Positions 10,820-21,300 of a stretch of 64,000 nucleotides of DNA are shown here, one piece after another. The stretch covers positions 52,790,960 through 52,854,959 of the forward strand of contig CM057839.1 in assembly GCA_030068075.1 (NCBI GenBank), written 5' to 3'. The translations under genes were made by a program, and so were the position numbers. How positions within the stretch are numbered: position 1 is the first letter of the stretch; every line of letters starts with the position of its first letter. Under the pieces are notes generated by a model. It ran no database searches, had not been told where the DNA came from, and saw only the letters and a program-made list of their open reading frames with translations. The stretch is from Paguma larvata. Taxonomy: Eukaryota; Chordata; Mammalia; Carnivora; Viverridae.

Positions 10820-12530
10820 ATGTGGGCCCTTGAATTTCCTGACATTCACAGTGCCATGTGGGTCCTTTTATTAAGCTTAAGCCTGAAACTATTCAAAGCT
10901 GAATGATCCCACCGATTGTCCAAATCATTGGGGTTCAGTTAATCCCAGACTACATACTACGCAGGCGATGACAGGTCTGTAATTTTTAAGCACGGCCATA
11001 TGTGAAATTTAACACATTTGGGGAATTAAAAAATCAAGTCTAAAGAAACTTGTACATCAAATAATGATTCTCTCAATAAGAATTTGCCTGAAAATCTATC
11101 ACTAAAATCACAGAAAAACCATGCGTTACTCTAAGCAAAAATCTTGGCACAAATTCCTATCAGTATCATCCATTGTTAAAGCATAAAATTCTTACTTTTG
11201 TTGCTCCTATAACCACGGTTGGTCAAAGAGACAATCAACCATATACCCTCTGCACATTCTATGTAAACAATTTTTAATCAGAATATCATTTAATTACCAA
11301 TTCATTAGAAGGTCTGAACTCCAGGGTAATTATTTAAGCAACAAGTTTGGCTGGATCACCATCCTAAAATATTGAGTAGAACTCACTAAACAAAGAGAAT
11401 TAGAAATGAATTCTTAAACAAAATTCAGATTATATCCATTCACTGATACGATACCGTATATTTAAAGACAAATACTTTTCATAGGTCACTATGAGGAATT
11501 CAGCAGATATATGTATTAGTTTCTAATGGGAGGCTTTGCTATATGTCTTATGACAGCTTTTATTCCAGACTATCTTTCCAAGGATGTTTGTGAAGCAAAC
11601 AACCTGGAAAGATGAAGATAGTGTCTCCCTCCAGGACAGGACAGATTTGTTTTCTGACCAGGATAATAAAGGCTGAGCAAGTACGCCAGTAGCTCTTTAT
11701 AAGATTCGTGATTTCCCAAACTCTATGTTCCTCAGCTGTGACACAGACCCACCTAGGCCTGCTCTGCATTGTCCCCTGGGGGCTGAGCGGACAAAGGAAA
11801 CCAGTGACAACAGGAAGTTGCACAAGAGGAATAAAATCATTTGTGTCTGACCCAGGAGTTTCATGTCTTCTGCCAGCATGTGTGAAATGGTTGCAGGCTA
11901 ACCTATCAGCTTGTGAGTAGGGTAAACCTAAAAGCCTTTGCAACTCTTGACAGTTGTGTATTACTGATTATTTGAATAAGTATTTTAAGAGGCTCACTAA
12001 CTGCAAGGTAAATTTTTGCACCTCTCTCTAAAGCCTGGAACTCACAGCTGTCACTTGTGCTCAATTATATCAAACCTACTAAAGAATTTCACTTTCATGC
12101 ACAAAATTCTTGAAACCATCTGACAACGCTATAGCTACTAAAATGAGGGGGGTAGACACCAGTGGAGGAGGCTTCCCTTTCTGATGACCACCTTTGGGTT
12201 ACTAGAGCCATCAGGACTGTGGGTCTGTACACTAAAGACAAGATATCCTTCTTATTCCCTGACTGATGGCATGCTTTCACAGGCTGACCTGTAAATCCCT
12301 GCCATCCATCAGGCTCGCTCACAGAGGCCATGGGAAGAAGATGTCCTATCTTGCTCACACTCTCCAGTTTACCCCCAGGACAACACAAGCCAGACACAAC
12401 TTGGGGGCACTCATACATTCTTCTTTTCCTCACCTTGTTGTTTAGACACATGGACATTATTAACCAATATTTACAGAGTAATAATAATTTGATCTTTCTC
12501 TCACCCTAGAGATGTAGACAAAAAGGCTGT
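10820..12530. other. Unclassified sequence with overlapping chance frames
   Basis: Minus-strand open frames of 127 codons (11560-11943) and 120 codons (12095-12457) occur here. Neither shows a recognisable domain, and frames on the other strand or frame overlap the first. No convincing exon borders seen. Confidence 0.3.
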
Positions 12531-12994
12531 TATTTTTTCCTCACGGAGGCTGAGTGAGCTCACCCAGACCTAGATCTGGTAACTGATGAAGTGAACACAT
12601 AAACTGGGGGCCTCTGACTTGCTCCTCTGTACCGCTCCAGTCTCTGTACTTTATGAAACCCAGAAGCCCAACAGATGTTTCAGCGAGTTGCACAGTAGCT
12701 AATGTCTCTCTCACCAACCCTCACAGAGAATGCCCGTGAGCTGCTAGGTTCTGCATCCTCCTGAGCGCAGATGGCATCCTCACATGTTCCCACTGCAAGT
12801 GGCCATGCCTGACACACAGTGGGGTCTTCCCTATGCTTCCAAGGCAGAAAACATGAGGTCCAAATAACAACCAAGCGCGCACACCTGCGCAGAAACTGAG
12901 GCTCTGCTCCCCAGCACGCGCCCACCTGCAGCCTCTCATGGGCTCCTTCGGTCACTCTTTAATTGGCTCCATGACAGGCGGGAGAGGACGGTGG

Positions 12995-13222
12995 TTAGGG
13001 AGCAGGATCTAGAAGCCAGATGGCCTGAAATTTTGAATCCTAGCTCAATCACTTATTAGTTGTGTGATTTTAGACAACTTACTGAACCTATTTGTCCCTC
13101 AGTTTCATCACCAGTAAAATGGAGATAATAACAGTACCTCTATTGTGGGATTGTTGTAAAGATTACATAAATTAAATAAATTAGTCCAAACAGGCCTGTG
13201 CACGATAAATGTTATCTGTCGT
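12995..13222 (+). mobile_element. MIR, near full length
   Basis: Sense MIR in order: GAAGCCAGATGGCCTG, AATCCTAGCTCAATCACTTA, TTAGTTGTGTGATTTTAG, CCTCAGTTTCATCACCAG, AAATGGAGATAATAACAGTA and GATAAATGTTA. One of the best preserved ancient SINEs in the window. Confidence 0.9.
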
Positions 13223-13554
13223 CAGTGTTATCTGTTACCACTGTCACCACTACTACTGCTGCTCTGAGTCCCCTTTGGACACACCTATCCCGTCCTGGTT
13301 AGCAACCCAATTTCTGACTGTCAGGCCTGGTTCTACATTCAGGTGAACTTCTCCCGGGTCTCCATGCTCTGCCCGGCAGAATAGCAAGCTAACCTGGCCC
13401 ACTCTACCACCAGAAACAAAAGTGACAAGGAAAATGTGACAAGCTCCACAAATATTTGCTGAATGAATAAATGAGCCGGGAACTCTTCCATTCACAATAC
13501 ATGTTCTCAAAGAAAAATGAGACCATCCCTCCGCCTCTTCTGTGAGTAAATCCA

Positions 13555-14040
13555 CGTGGTAGGCAGAGTAAGGACACCTCCTCCCTCTGCAAGATGTCCA
13601 CTGTTTGTTCTCTGGCACCTGAACGAGTTACCTTCTATGGCAAAGGGGACTTCACAGGGGGTGATTCACGTAGGGGACATTGAGATAAGAGGTTTTCCCA
13701 GATTATCCAAGTAAGCTCAATTTAATCATGTGAGTCCTAAACTCTTATCTGTAGAGAATTGGAGAGATGGCAGTGTGACAAAGACTCAACTCCCATGGGC
13801 GGCTTTGAGGACGGAAAGCGGTCCCAAACTAAGGAATGTGCATGGAAACCTGAAAAACGCAAGAAAACAAATTTTTCTCTGTAGCCTCCAGGAAGAAATG
13901 TAGCCCTGCTGACCTTGACTTTAGCCCAATCCCCCTTGTGTTGGACCTCTGACTTTCAGAACTTTATTATAACAAATCTGCACATTTAAGTCAGTAAGTT
14001 TCTGATAACCTGTTAGTACAATAAGAAAACTAATATAATC
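13555..14040 (+). mobile_element. MLT1-type solo LTR (ERVL-MaLR)
   Basis: GTGGTAGGCAGAGTAAGGAC at the start, ATGGCAAAGGGGACTT, CATGTGAGTCCTAAACTCTT, GCCTCCAGGAAGAAATGTAG, GACCTTGACTTTAGCCC and a right end AGAAAACTAATATA follow the MLT1 LTR in order. No internal viral gene is attached. It is an ancient non-coding relic. Confidence 0.88.
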
Positions 14041-14124
14041 CCTTTGGATTTTTCTATCAGGAAAAGACCACTACCCAGGTTCTGGGCACTATCCTGTGGG
14101 ATTAAGCAACACAATGGCACATAT

Positions 14125-14430
14125 TTATCCACTAATTCATTTGCTGATTTACTAAATGAATTTACGGAGTACCTCCCATAGGTCAGGCACTATTCTATGC
14201 GCTACAGAAAACAACAGTGAACCAGGGAGTCGTGGTTGGCTTCTGTTCTCACGGAGCTGATGTCCCAGGGGTAAGAGAAAGAGACACTAAGCAGGCCAAT
14301 AAATAAAATAATTTCAAACAGTGATAAGTGCTGTGAAGGAAATAAAATAGGATGATGAGACAAAGAACACAGGCGGCAGAGCCGAGGGGAAAGGAAATCC
14401 CAGACTGGGCAGGAGGAAGGCTCTCTAAGA
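14125..14430 (+). mobile_element. L2 fragment
   Basis: GGAGTACCTCCCATAGGTCA, GGCACTATTCTATGCGCTAC, CTCACGGAGCTGATGTCCCA, GATAAGTGCTGTGAAGGAAA and CAGACTGGGCAGGAGG follow the L2 3' region. Confidence 0.8.
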
Positions 14431-14452
14431 AATGACAGTTTAGCTGAAGGGA

Positions 14453-14468
14453 AGAAAAAAAAAAAAAA
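14453..14468. repeat. A-rich run
   Basis: A near-uninterrupted run of A residues shortly after the L2 fragment. Confidence 0.7.
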
Positions 14469-14499
14469 GTACGAGAAGCCAGCAAGACAAAGATCCAAG

Positions 14500-15490
14500 T
14501 CAGCTGCTGAGCCCATAACCCATGGCTGACCCGGCCTTCTTGAGGACACTGTAAGAGATGAAATACCCACTTTGAGAAGTTGACAGGACTTCTTGCTCCA
14601 AGGAAAAGTGCACGGTGTGAATTGCTGTGCTCATTCTCCTGTCCTCACTCTTCACGAGCATGGCTTTTAAGGCTTTATTTTTTTAACATATTTTAGGAGC
14701 GGTGTAAAGGCAGCATTACCCCAGAGTCCCTGGGTATCATCGTCCAGGAGAGTACTCAGTGCTCTCCTCAGGTGAATATGGATGTGGCTAGACGCCCTGG
14801 AGCTGGCTGTTTTGTGACGGATTTCCCTGGGGCTGGTGGCTGCCGGCATCAGTGACTCTGGCCCCAGGACTCCATCCATCGCTCAGGTGCAGCCAAGGTG
14901 GAGAGCTACAGCCTGGCAGATCACAGCCGGCTCCCCCGCACACTTCGTTATGACAAAATATCAAAGCATGTAGGTGGTGGGTAAATGTATAAAATTCTCT
15001 CGCCTATCCTATCATGGAGGAATGATGGCTTTTGAGACCTAAAACATACATACACAGAACAAGTCCTTCCATTTGTCTATTACATAATGTCTTGCTCTGA
15101 CATCTATCATAAGCCAGTGAAAACAGCTGCAGTTTTGGTTAAGGTTGTCACAGGGTCATTAATTATTTCTCACAATTGTTCCTTTCATAGGTTCTTTATG
15201 AAGGTCAAGCATGAATGTCCAAGTAATGTGTCTCAACCCAGAGTTCCCAGACAAACATAAACAACCCGGAGTGGGGCAGACTCCTCAGACGCCCTGCGAA
15301 GAGCCTTTTCCGTGTTTACCTTTCCCACGGAGAAGATGGCAAAGCTGAGGTACACAAATGATTCCAGTTCTAGAAGTATTCCAACCATTTCTGTTGTTTT
15401 ATATGTTACAAACAGACTTCATATTGAGTGAGAAGGCTTTTGTATTCGGGGACTGGGATGCAGAGACACCTCATAGTGGTAATTCACTGA
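14500..15490. other. Unclassified sequence
   Basis: No gene. The subregion 15110-15200 has complex, non-repetitive sequence (AGCTGCAGTTTTGGTTAAGG, ATTAATTATTTCTCACAATT) that could be conserved non-coding DNA. Confidence 0.3.
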
Positions 15491-15494
15491 CTCA

Positions 15495-15715
15495 GAGAAT
15501 GGTGCCCGGGTTTTAGAACCAGGATACCTGGGCTTGATTTCCAACTCCATCATATAATAACTACACGACCTTGAACAGGACACATCTCTGACCAAGCATC
15601 AGTGCTTTCTTCTCTATAAATTGAGGTCAAAAGTGACACCCTTCTTGTCTGCTTCAGAGGGTTCTCATAATTACAAAATGAGACATACTTTGAGAACTAC
15701 AGAACATAAGTATAA
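15495..15715 (+). mobile_element. MIR
   Basis: ATACCTGGGCTTGATTTCCA, then a CTATAAATTGAGGTCAAAAG block and GAGGGTTCTCATAATTAC follow the sense MIR order with many substitutions. Confidence 0.65.
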
Positions 15716-16076
15716 ACCAAAGTCCCCCTGGGGCCTCCTGGCTGATGGTGCTATAAATATGTTGATTTAAGGCAACAGCCTAAGCTTCAATTCTCTACGC
15801 TCCACCCAGGGTTCCTCTCCTCGGTTACTCCTCCGGGCCGCACTGGTGGTGGCGGGAGGGGATGTCTACCGCACAAACAGACCCGAGGCCTGCCATTCGA
15901 CGGCCCTCCTCTTCTCCTTTGCTTGTCCTCTGCTCCACTGACCTGCCACTTTGCCATCCACAAGTCACAACAGACACTACGGACAACATTCTCTGGACAA
16001 ATAACTTCCTCTAGAACACCGGCCTCAAGGCCCAGCCATCGGGAAACCACTTCCACTCTTGGGCCTTGGCATTTCA

Positions 16077-16090
16077 AAAAAAGAGCCGCC
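16077..16090 (+). repeat. Direct repeat flanking a tRNA fragment, copy 1
   Basis: AAAAAAGAGCCGCC. It matches AAAAAAGAGCCACC at 16126-16139 (13 of 14). A third related copy, AAAAAAGAGCCATT, follows directly at 16140-16153. Beginning with an A-run is what L1-endonuclease target-site duplications look like. Confidence 0.85.
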
Positions 16091-16091
16091 T

Positions 16092-16126
16092 GGGGGTATA
16101 GCTCAGGGGTAGAGCATTTGACTGCA
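16092..16126 (+). pseudogene. Retrocopy of a tRNA-Cys(GCA) 5' half
   Basis: The 35 bases starting GGGGGTATAGCTCAGGGGTA match a cytosolic tRNA-Cys from base 1. The parts in order are a 7-nt acceptor 5' strand, TA linker, D-stem GCTC/GAGC (16101-16104 with 16112-16115), anticodon stem 5' strand TTTGA, and loop C-T followed by anticodon GCA at 16124-16126. The sequence stops there. Anticodon-stem 3' strand, T-arm and acceptor 3' strand are missing, so it cannot be a functional tRNA gene. It sits between 14-bp direct repeats with no separate poly-A tail. This fits a tailless retropseudogene made from a 5' tRNA half. The last A could belong to the insert or to the right-hand repeat. Confidence 0.85.
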
Positions 16127-16153
16127 AAAAAGAGCCACCAAAAAAGAGCCATT
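16126..16153 (+). repeat. Direct repeats flanking the tRNA fragment, copies 2 and 3
   Basis: AAAAAAGAGCCACC (16126-16139) followed head-to-tail by AAAAAAGAGCCATT (16140-16153). Copy 2 pairs with 16077-16090 as a target-site duplication. Copy 3 suggests a further local duplication. Confidence 0.8.
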
Positions 16154-16173
16154 TTGCCATTCGGTTCCTTGAA

Positions 16174-16376
16174 GGGGTCAACAAGCTTTTCCTGCAAACG
16201 GGCCAGGTAATAAGTATTTTAGCTTTCGAAGGTCTAAATATTGTTCCTGTAGTGCATTCTCTTTTGCTTTCTTTACAGTGTTTTAAAAATTTGAAAACAA
16301 TTCTTAGCCCTTGGTCCTTACAAAAAAACAAGCCACGGCCTGGATTTGTCCCCAAGGCTAGAGTGTGCCAGTCCCC
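16174..16376 (+). mobile_element. hAT-Charlie-type non-autonomous DNA transposon
   Basis: GGGGTCAACAAGCTTTTCCT, CAAACGGGCCAGGTAATAAG, TATTTTAGCTTT, then CGGCCTGGATTTGTCCCC and GTGTGCCAGTCCCC at the right. Ends are inverted (GGGGTC left, ...CCAGTCCCC right). It matches the mammalian hAT MITE with the 'TCTGTAAAGGGCCAGATAGT' body. I am not sure of the exact MER name. Confidence 0.75.
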
Positions 16377-16379
16377 GCT

Positions 16380-16829
16380 CTATGCCACAGCCTTCGTTTA
16401 TGCCATTACATACTCGTCTCGAGCATGCTAGTTAGGGCAGAGGAGGTACCTGGAACTGCTGCTCCCTCAGCACGTCGCTCGTCTGCTCCACGCCGGCAGA
16501 TTTCCTCGCTCCTGGCTTTCTCTCAGAGACCTCGTCACTTCCCTCCCCCCAGCCTCTTCTGAGGAATCCTAAGCCACGGGAGAGATCAGTACATGTCTGA
16601 GCTCCAAAAGTGAGCCAGGCTCAAGTTCTTACACTCAGGGCCCCTGCGCGCGAGGTAAATCAAGCACAGAGCTTCCATGTCCGTAAACATTCTATGACAG
16701 TTAGAAGGCCACTCTAACAGCACACGGGAGCTGGTGGTGAGTTACCCATGATATAATCTAGTCGGTAAAGATACATCTCCGAGCCACCCAGGATGTTTCA
16801 CAAAATTATTAGCTGCTTTGCTCATTATC
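16380..16829. other. Unclassified, relatively CpG-containing sequence
   Basis: More CpG than most of the window (CACGTCGCTCGTCTGC, CTGCGCGCGAGG), but too short and sparse to call a CpG island. No transcription unit is evident. Confidence 0.3.
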
Positions 16830-16928
16830 AAAAAAGGAAGGGGAGGTGGGGAGGGAAAGGGAGAGAGGAGGAGGGAGAGAGAAAAGGAGAGGAGACAGGA
16901 GGAGCGAGGGAGGAGGGGAAAGAGAAGT
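16830..16928. repeat. Purine-rich (GA)n low-complexity tract
   Basis: About 99 bases almost entirely A and G. Positions 16848-16895 are an unbroken 48-base purine run with only T 16847, C 16896 and C 16905 as local interruptions. Not tied to a SINE head. Confidence 0.85.
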
Positions 16929-16929
16929 C

Positions 16930-19675
16930 CCTGTAGAATATCTGGTCTGGACGTCATTATGACAACATTACCTTCGCCTGGCGCTTACATTCGATTTATC
17001 AATGACGGTCACATAATTCGAGAGCAAAAGCAAGATCCCCACTATTTATGGTTATAAAGGAGAGGCAGTAGATCTGGTCTTCCTTTTAATGTTTTCCCCT
17101 CTTAATGGAAAGCTTCACTGTGTTTCTTTTTGGTTTTCCCATAGACACCCTAAGTCAAGGCCTCTATGGACTTACAGAGTGCCCAACTGTGAATCAGTAA
17201 ATGGTGCCCTTGGAGCCCTCACAGGTGTTAGAAGATGGTGCCCCTTCCACTCGGCGTCTCTGTACAATTTGGCTAGTTGAAGGTGTCTGTGTTGGGGAGG
17301 ACCCGGGGGTGGGAGTCACCCCTTCACCTGACAGATCCAGTTGTGTCCAAGGATACACATTATGGTGGGCAGAGACAAGATGGATTCTCATCCCAACTCA
17401 TGTCTTTTGCCAGGCTACCCAATGACACACGGAGGTCCTGACCTGGGTTTTGAGTCCATGTCTACAGGCCAGATAAATCTAGTCCATTTTGTGCAGCTAC
17501 TGGTAGCACGCTGACAGAGAGGTGAGTGATAATGGTGCAGCTGGTGGTGCTTCCAACAAAGCTTGTCAGCCAGAGACTCTTTGCTCATTATCACTTCAGG
17601 AGGGCTGATTTTGAAAGCCACGAAGTTAACTCTGGCCCGGTGGTCCGCGGTGTTGGTAAGGTACATAGGAGGAGGGTGACTAACAGTCCACGAAGATGTG
17701 CAGCTCAGGGAAAAAATGTTTATGAAATTGTTTTAAATAGTACATGGAAGCAGACTGCTGAAGTTGAGAATGGATGTCTGCTTCCTGCAAGGAACGCTGA
17801 GCCACCAAGAGGTCTAAACTGAAGGATGACTTTCTTCAATAGTGGGAAGGAAGGTTTGTGAGGCTTGTTTGAGACGGGTAGAAGAGGTAAGTAAGGAGCT
17901 GAGAAGCCAGAGGGCCAGAGATGAGGTTTCAATCGTCCGAAGAGGAAAGAACAGAAGCTGGTAGTGGCCTGGAGATGTGCAAGGCAGAGAATATCTGAAG
18001 TTGCCTGGGAGCAGCCCGGCAGAGCCCAGCGACAGATGGGAAGGGGAGACGAAAAGGTCATGGCAGAGTCGAGGATGACTGGAGTTCCCTGCCTGAGGAA
18101 AGGACTGATGGCTGCCTTTAGGTTGCCAAGACAACAAGCCTAAATGGCAGCCAGGGAGGCTAGAGTCTCTCTCTGGGACTCTCCCACTCTTGGCTAGGAA
18201 GCGCGGAACTGATCTTCCACTTCAAAGGACAATATGCTACTCTGTTATGTCAGGGGTGTTTATCAGCTGAAATGACTCACCCCTCATCGTACCGGAATGC
18301 TGCAGGTTGCAATCATGCTTCATAAACACATGTTTTTCAGCGCTGTTAATGGAAACATCTGCAACACCTACTCCAAGCCCATTCACGGGAAAGATAAATA
18401 AATAAAAATATTCTAACCTTTAGCACTATGCGTAATTTCTTTAGACACAGAGAACTTTACAGCAGAGATCTACCTTTGCAGTAGAGAATGCACCACATAT
18501 ACCTTTTCCCTGGAAACCAAAGATACTACATATACATTTGAAAACATATATTTCTTCAAAGTATTAATTTTTAAAGCGGCCAAAATTGCTAACAACCAGG
18601 GAAAGCACCGATTTATAAATTATATCCTCAGCATATAGTATACATTGTGAATTTGCATGCATATTAAATGCAAATAACCAGAAGAGCATAACATTAAGGC
18701 TTTAAATTTATATGTGCAAAAGACAGTAAATTCTAACATTAAAATTCTTCCAAGGAAATATTAACTCCCCAAGTCCCATGTGATTGTCACACGGTGAGCA
18801 GAGCAGTTTCATCGCAGAGCTTGAGCAGTCAATAACCTGCACCACTGTGCCCGCCCCACTCACCAGGCAGGGCAGACAGATCATCCAGCATCATGTAGGA
18901 CAGAGTAAAGGTGCTTGGATGTTGTCCAGGTTTTCAAACAACAATTTTAAAACAGTTTGACAGACAGAGGCGTCACTAAAACTGTCACCCCAGGATCACT
19001 AAGGGAATCTTTCTCCAATGTAAAGATTTCAAATAGAAGAAGTGGGGCCAAATACAGCGGGCTCTGATCTTTCACTATAATAAAAATAAGGAATTTGTCA
19101 TGGCCGAAATTTTATCCACCAGTTTGGTAAGCTATGGTGCCCAGTTACGTGGTCCAACACAAGTAGAGATGTTGCTATAAAAGATATTTTATAGATGGGA
19201 TTAATATTATCCATCAGTCGACTTTAGGGAAAGGAGATTACCCTGCATAATATGAGTGAGCCTCGTCTAATCAGGTGAAGGCTTCAGGAGCAAAAACTAA
19301 GGTTACAGAAGGTGTTCTACCTGAAGACTATAATAGAAATTCTGACTAAGTTCCAGCCTATCGACTTGCTCTATAGATTCCAGACTCAAGTACAACATCG
19401 ACTCCTGCCTATTGTCCTACCCTGTGAGTTTCAGACTTGCCAGCTCCCACAAGTACATGAGTCAATTCCTTAAAGTAAATCTCTTCATACATACTGTACA
19501 TACAAACACATACATGTATGCATGCATATGTATTGATTCTCTTCCTCTGGAAATGCCTGACTGATAGAAAATTCAAAAGGATTTCCAGTTTAGAACTAAC
19601 AAAGTATACAGTACTATAATCCATCCCAGTGGGTAGGTAAATGTTGGTTAATCTTAATTACAATGGATAAGTTAA
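16930..19675. other. Unclassified sequence with chance frames; one possible regulatory block
   Basis: Overlapping short frames on both strands (17089-18137) have no recognisable domains. The block 18225-18420 is complex and non-repetitive, with AATGACTCACC, GGTTGCAATCATGC and a CGCTGTTAATGG word; see findings. No nameable transposon seen. Confidence 0.3.
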
Positions 19676-20015
19676 TGTATTTTCTTTTAACATTTTTTTA
19701 ATTGAGATATAATTGACATATTAGTTTCAAGTAAACAACATAATCGTTCAATATGTGTATATATTATGAAATGATCACCGTAATAAGTCTAGTTAATTAC
19801 AAAATTTTTTTCTTGCAAAGAGAACTTTTAAGATTTTTTTTCTTAGCAACTTTCAAATATACAATACAGTATAACTGTAGGAGCAAAAACTAATTGTTAG
19901 TATTGTTAACTATAGTCACCATTCTATACATTACCTCCCTAGGACTTATTTATTTTGTAGATGGAAATTTGTACCTTTTGACTACCTTCACCCATCTTTT
20001 TAAATAGCTCCACCA
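19676..20015 (-). mobile_element. L1M 3'-end fragment
   Basis: AATTGAGATATAATTGACAT, ATTAGTTTCAAGTAAACAAC, ATGATCACCGTAATAAGTC and GGACTTATTTATTTTGTAGA are the reverse complement of the L1MA-type 3' untranslated region. Confidence 0.85.
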
Positions 20016-20755
20016 CTGTGGAGTGCAGGAATTTCTTGAAAATTTCCTGATACCCATTTAAAGAATTTTAATGGTTCAGTCTAAGAAAAATAAAGGTGAA
20101 CTATATTTGTAAAAGAGTAGGGGCTCATGAAAATCTCCCTGGCAGTTGTACATCTGCTCGGCTATGCCGGCTTGGAGGCCTGCCTTGCTATATTTTTACT
20201 GTGAATTCTCTGTGGACATTCTGTCGTGGGGGATGAAACTGTCCCTTAATTTACGGCCTAAGAACCCGATTCATGCTGTCGACTCTAATGAAGCAAATAT
20301 CTATTTCAAGTTTAGATCAAACAATTTCACGGGTTTCCTGCCACCCTGACCAGTCCTTCTCTGGCGTCTTTTCTCCCTTGGCCTTCCCACAAAGCTGCTC
20401 ACAATGTTTGCCTCCAAGTCTCTGCTCTTCCCTTCTCCTCTCTGTGACACGGAATGCTTATCCACACAGCCAGATCCAATTACTGCGTGTGCACAAAGAT
20501 CCGCAGGCCTGTGTTCATTCCCTTCTCTGACCACTAACCCTCATCACACTCCTCTATTTAGTGCTGCCTGTAGGATCTCCTGGGAGCTCGAGGAATGAGG
20601 GGAAGGGTCGGAGCACATCCAAATGAGAACTCCTCAACTTAACAAATTCCTATCTTTTGCAATCTGTTTCATTTCCACTGTTCCATGACTTGCAAGCTCA
20701 GAAGAGAACTGACATATTCCAGAAGGCATTTTGACATTTCTTCTGGATACCCTAC
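20016..20755. other. Unclassified sequence
   Basis: No gene or nameable repeat. Confidence 0.35.
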
Positions 20756-20758
20756 CCA

Positions 20759-20788
20759 TTTGTTTTGTTTTATTTTGTTTTGTTTTCC
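20759..20788. repeat. TTTTG simple repeat
   Basis: Five to six TTTTG/TTTTA units. Confidence 0.7.
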
Positions 20789-20989
20789 TTTTGGATCTAC
20801 AGGGATGGGAGGCGTTCTTCAAGGCAGCAATCTAGTCTTGACTGAAAGTTATCTGTAACTTCTGTTGCTCTTCTGTCTTCTCTGTGGATCTTGTCACCAA
20901 GTCCAATCCCTTCTCCTTTTTCCTTCCTCAGCTGCGGTCCTTCTCATCATGAACCAGCCTTCTTACTCCTCTTCTGAGTTATTTTACAA

Positions 20990-21300
20990 CCCACAGCAAG
21001 AATCATCTCCCCCAAATGTCATTTCGATCATGTCACTAGTTTCCAAGTGTTCCAAATGTTTCTTTTGAAATTAAACTTCAACCCCAGATTTAAAAGTCCA
21101 CCAGCTGACTGTTTTCTTTCCCCAACTCTCCTCCTTCCCGGCTGTGCCCTGCTGCGTTGCAGCCTCTGCTCTCCAGAAAGTAGGGCCAACCCTTCTCTCC
21201 CACGATGCCCCCCTGTAATATGTTCCTGCTCTCCTTTGAATCTCCACTCAGAACAGATTCCTCTGCCCATTTTCACGGGGCGAATTCAAGAGCTGTTGGG
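20990..21300 (-). mobile_element. Possible old L2 segment
   Basis: CGATCATGTCACTAGTTTCC followed by AAACTTCAACCCCAG resembles the reverse complement of the L2 ORF2 end. The remainder is too diverged to be sure. Confidence 0.35.

Noticed and set aside
12095..12457. 120-codon minus-strand frame
   Set aside because: No domain, no splice or poly-A signals that fit; most likely chance.
16092..16126. Functional tRNA-Cys gene
   Set aside because: Everything after the anticodon is missing and there is no T-arm, B-box or terminator.
15787..16197. 136-codon minus-strand frame, with overlapping plus-strand frames
   Set aside because: It reads through the tRNA-Cys fragment and its A-rich repeats, so it is not a conserved protein.
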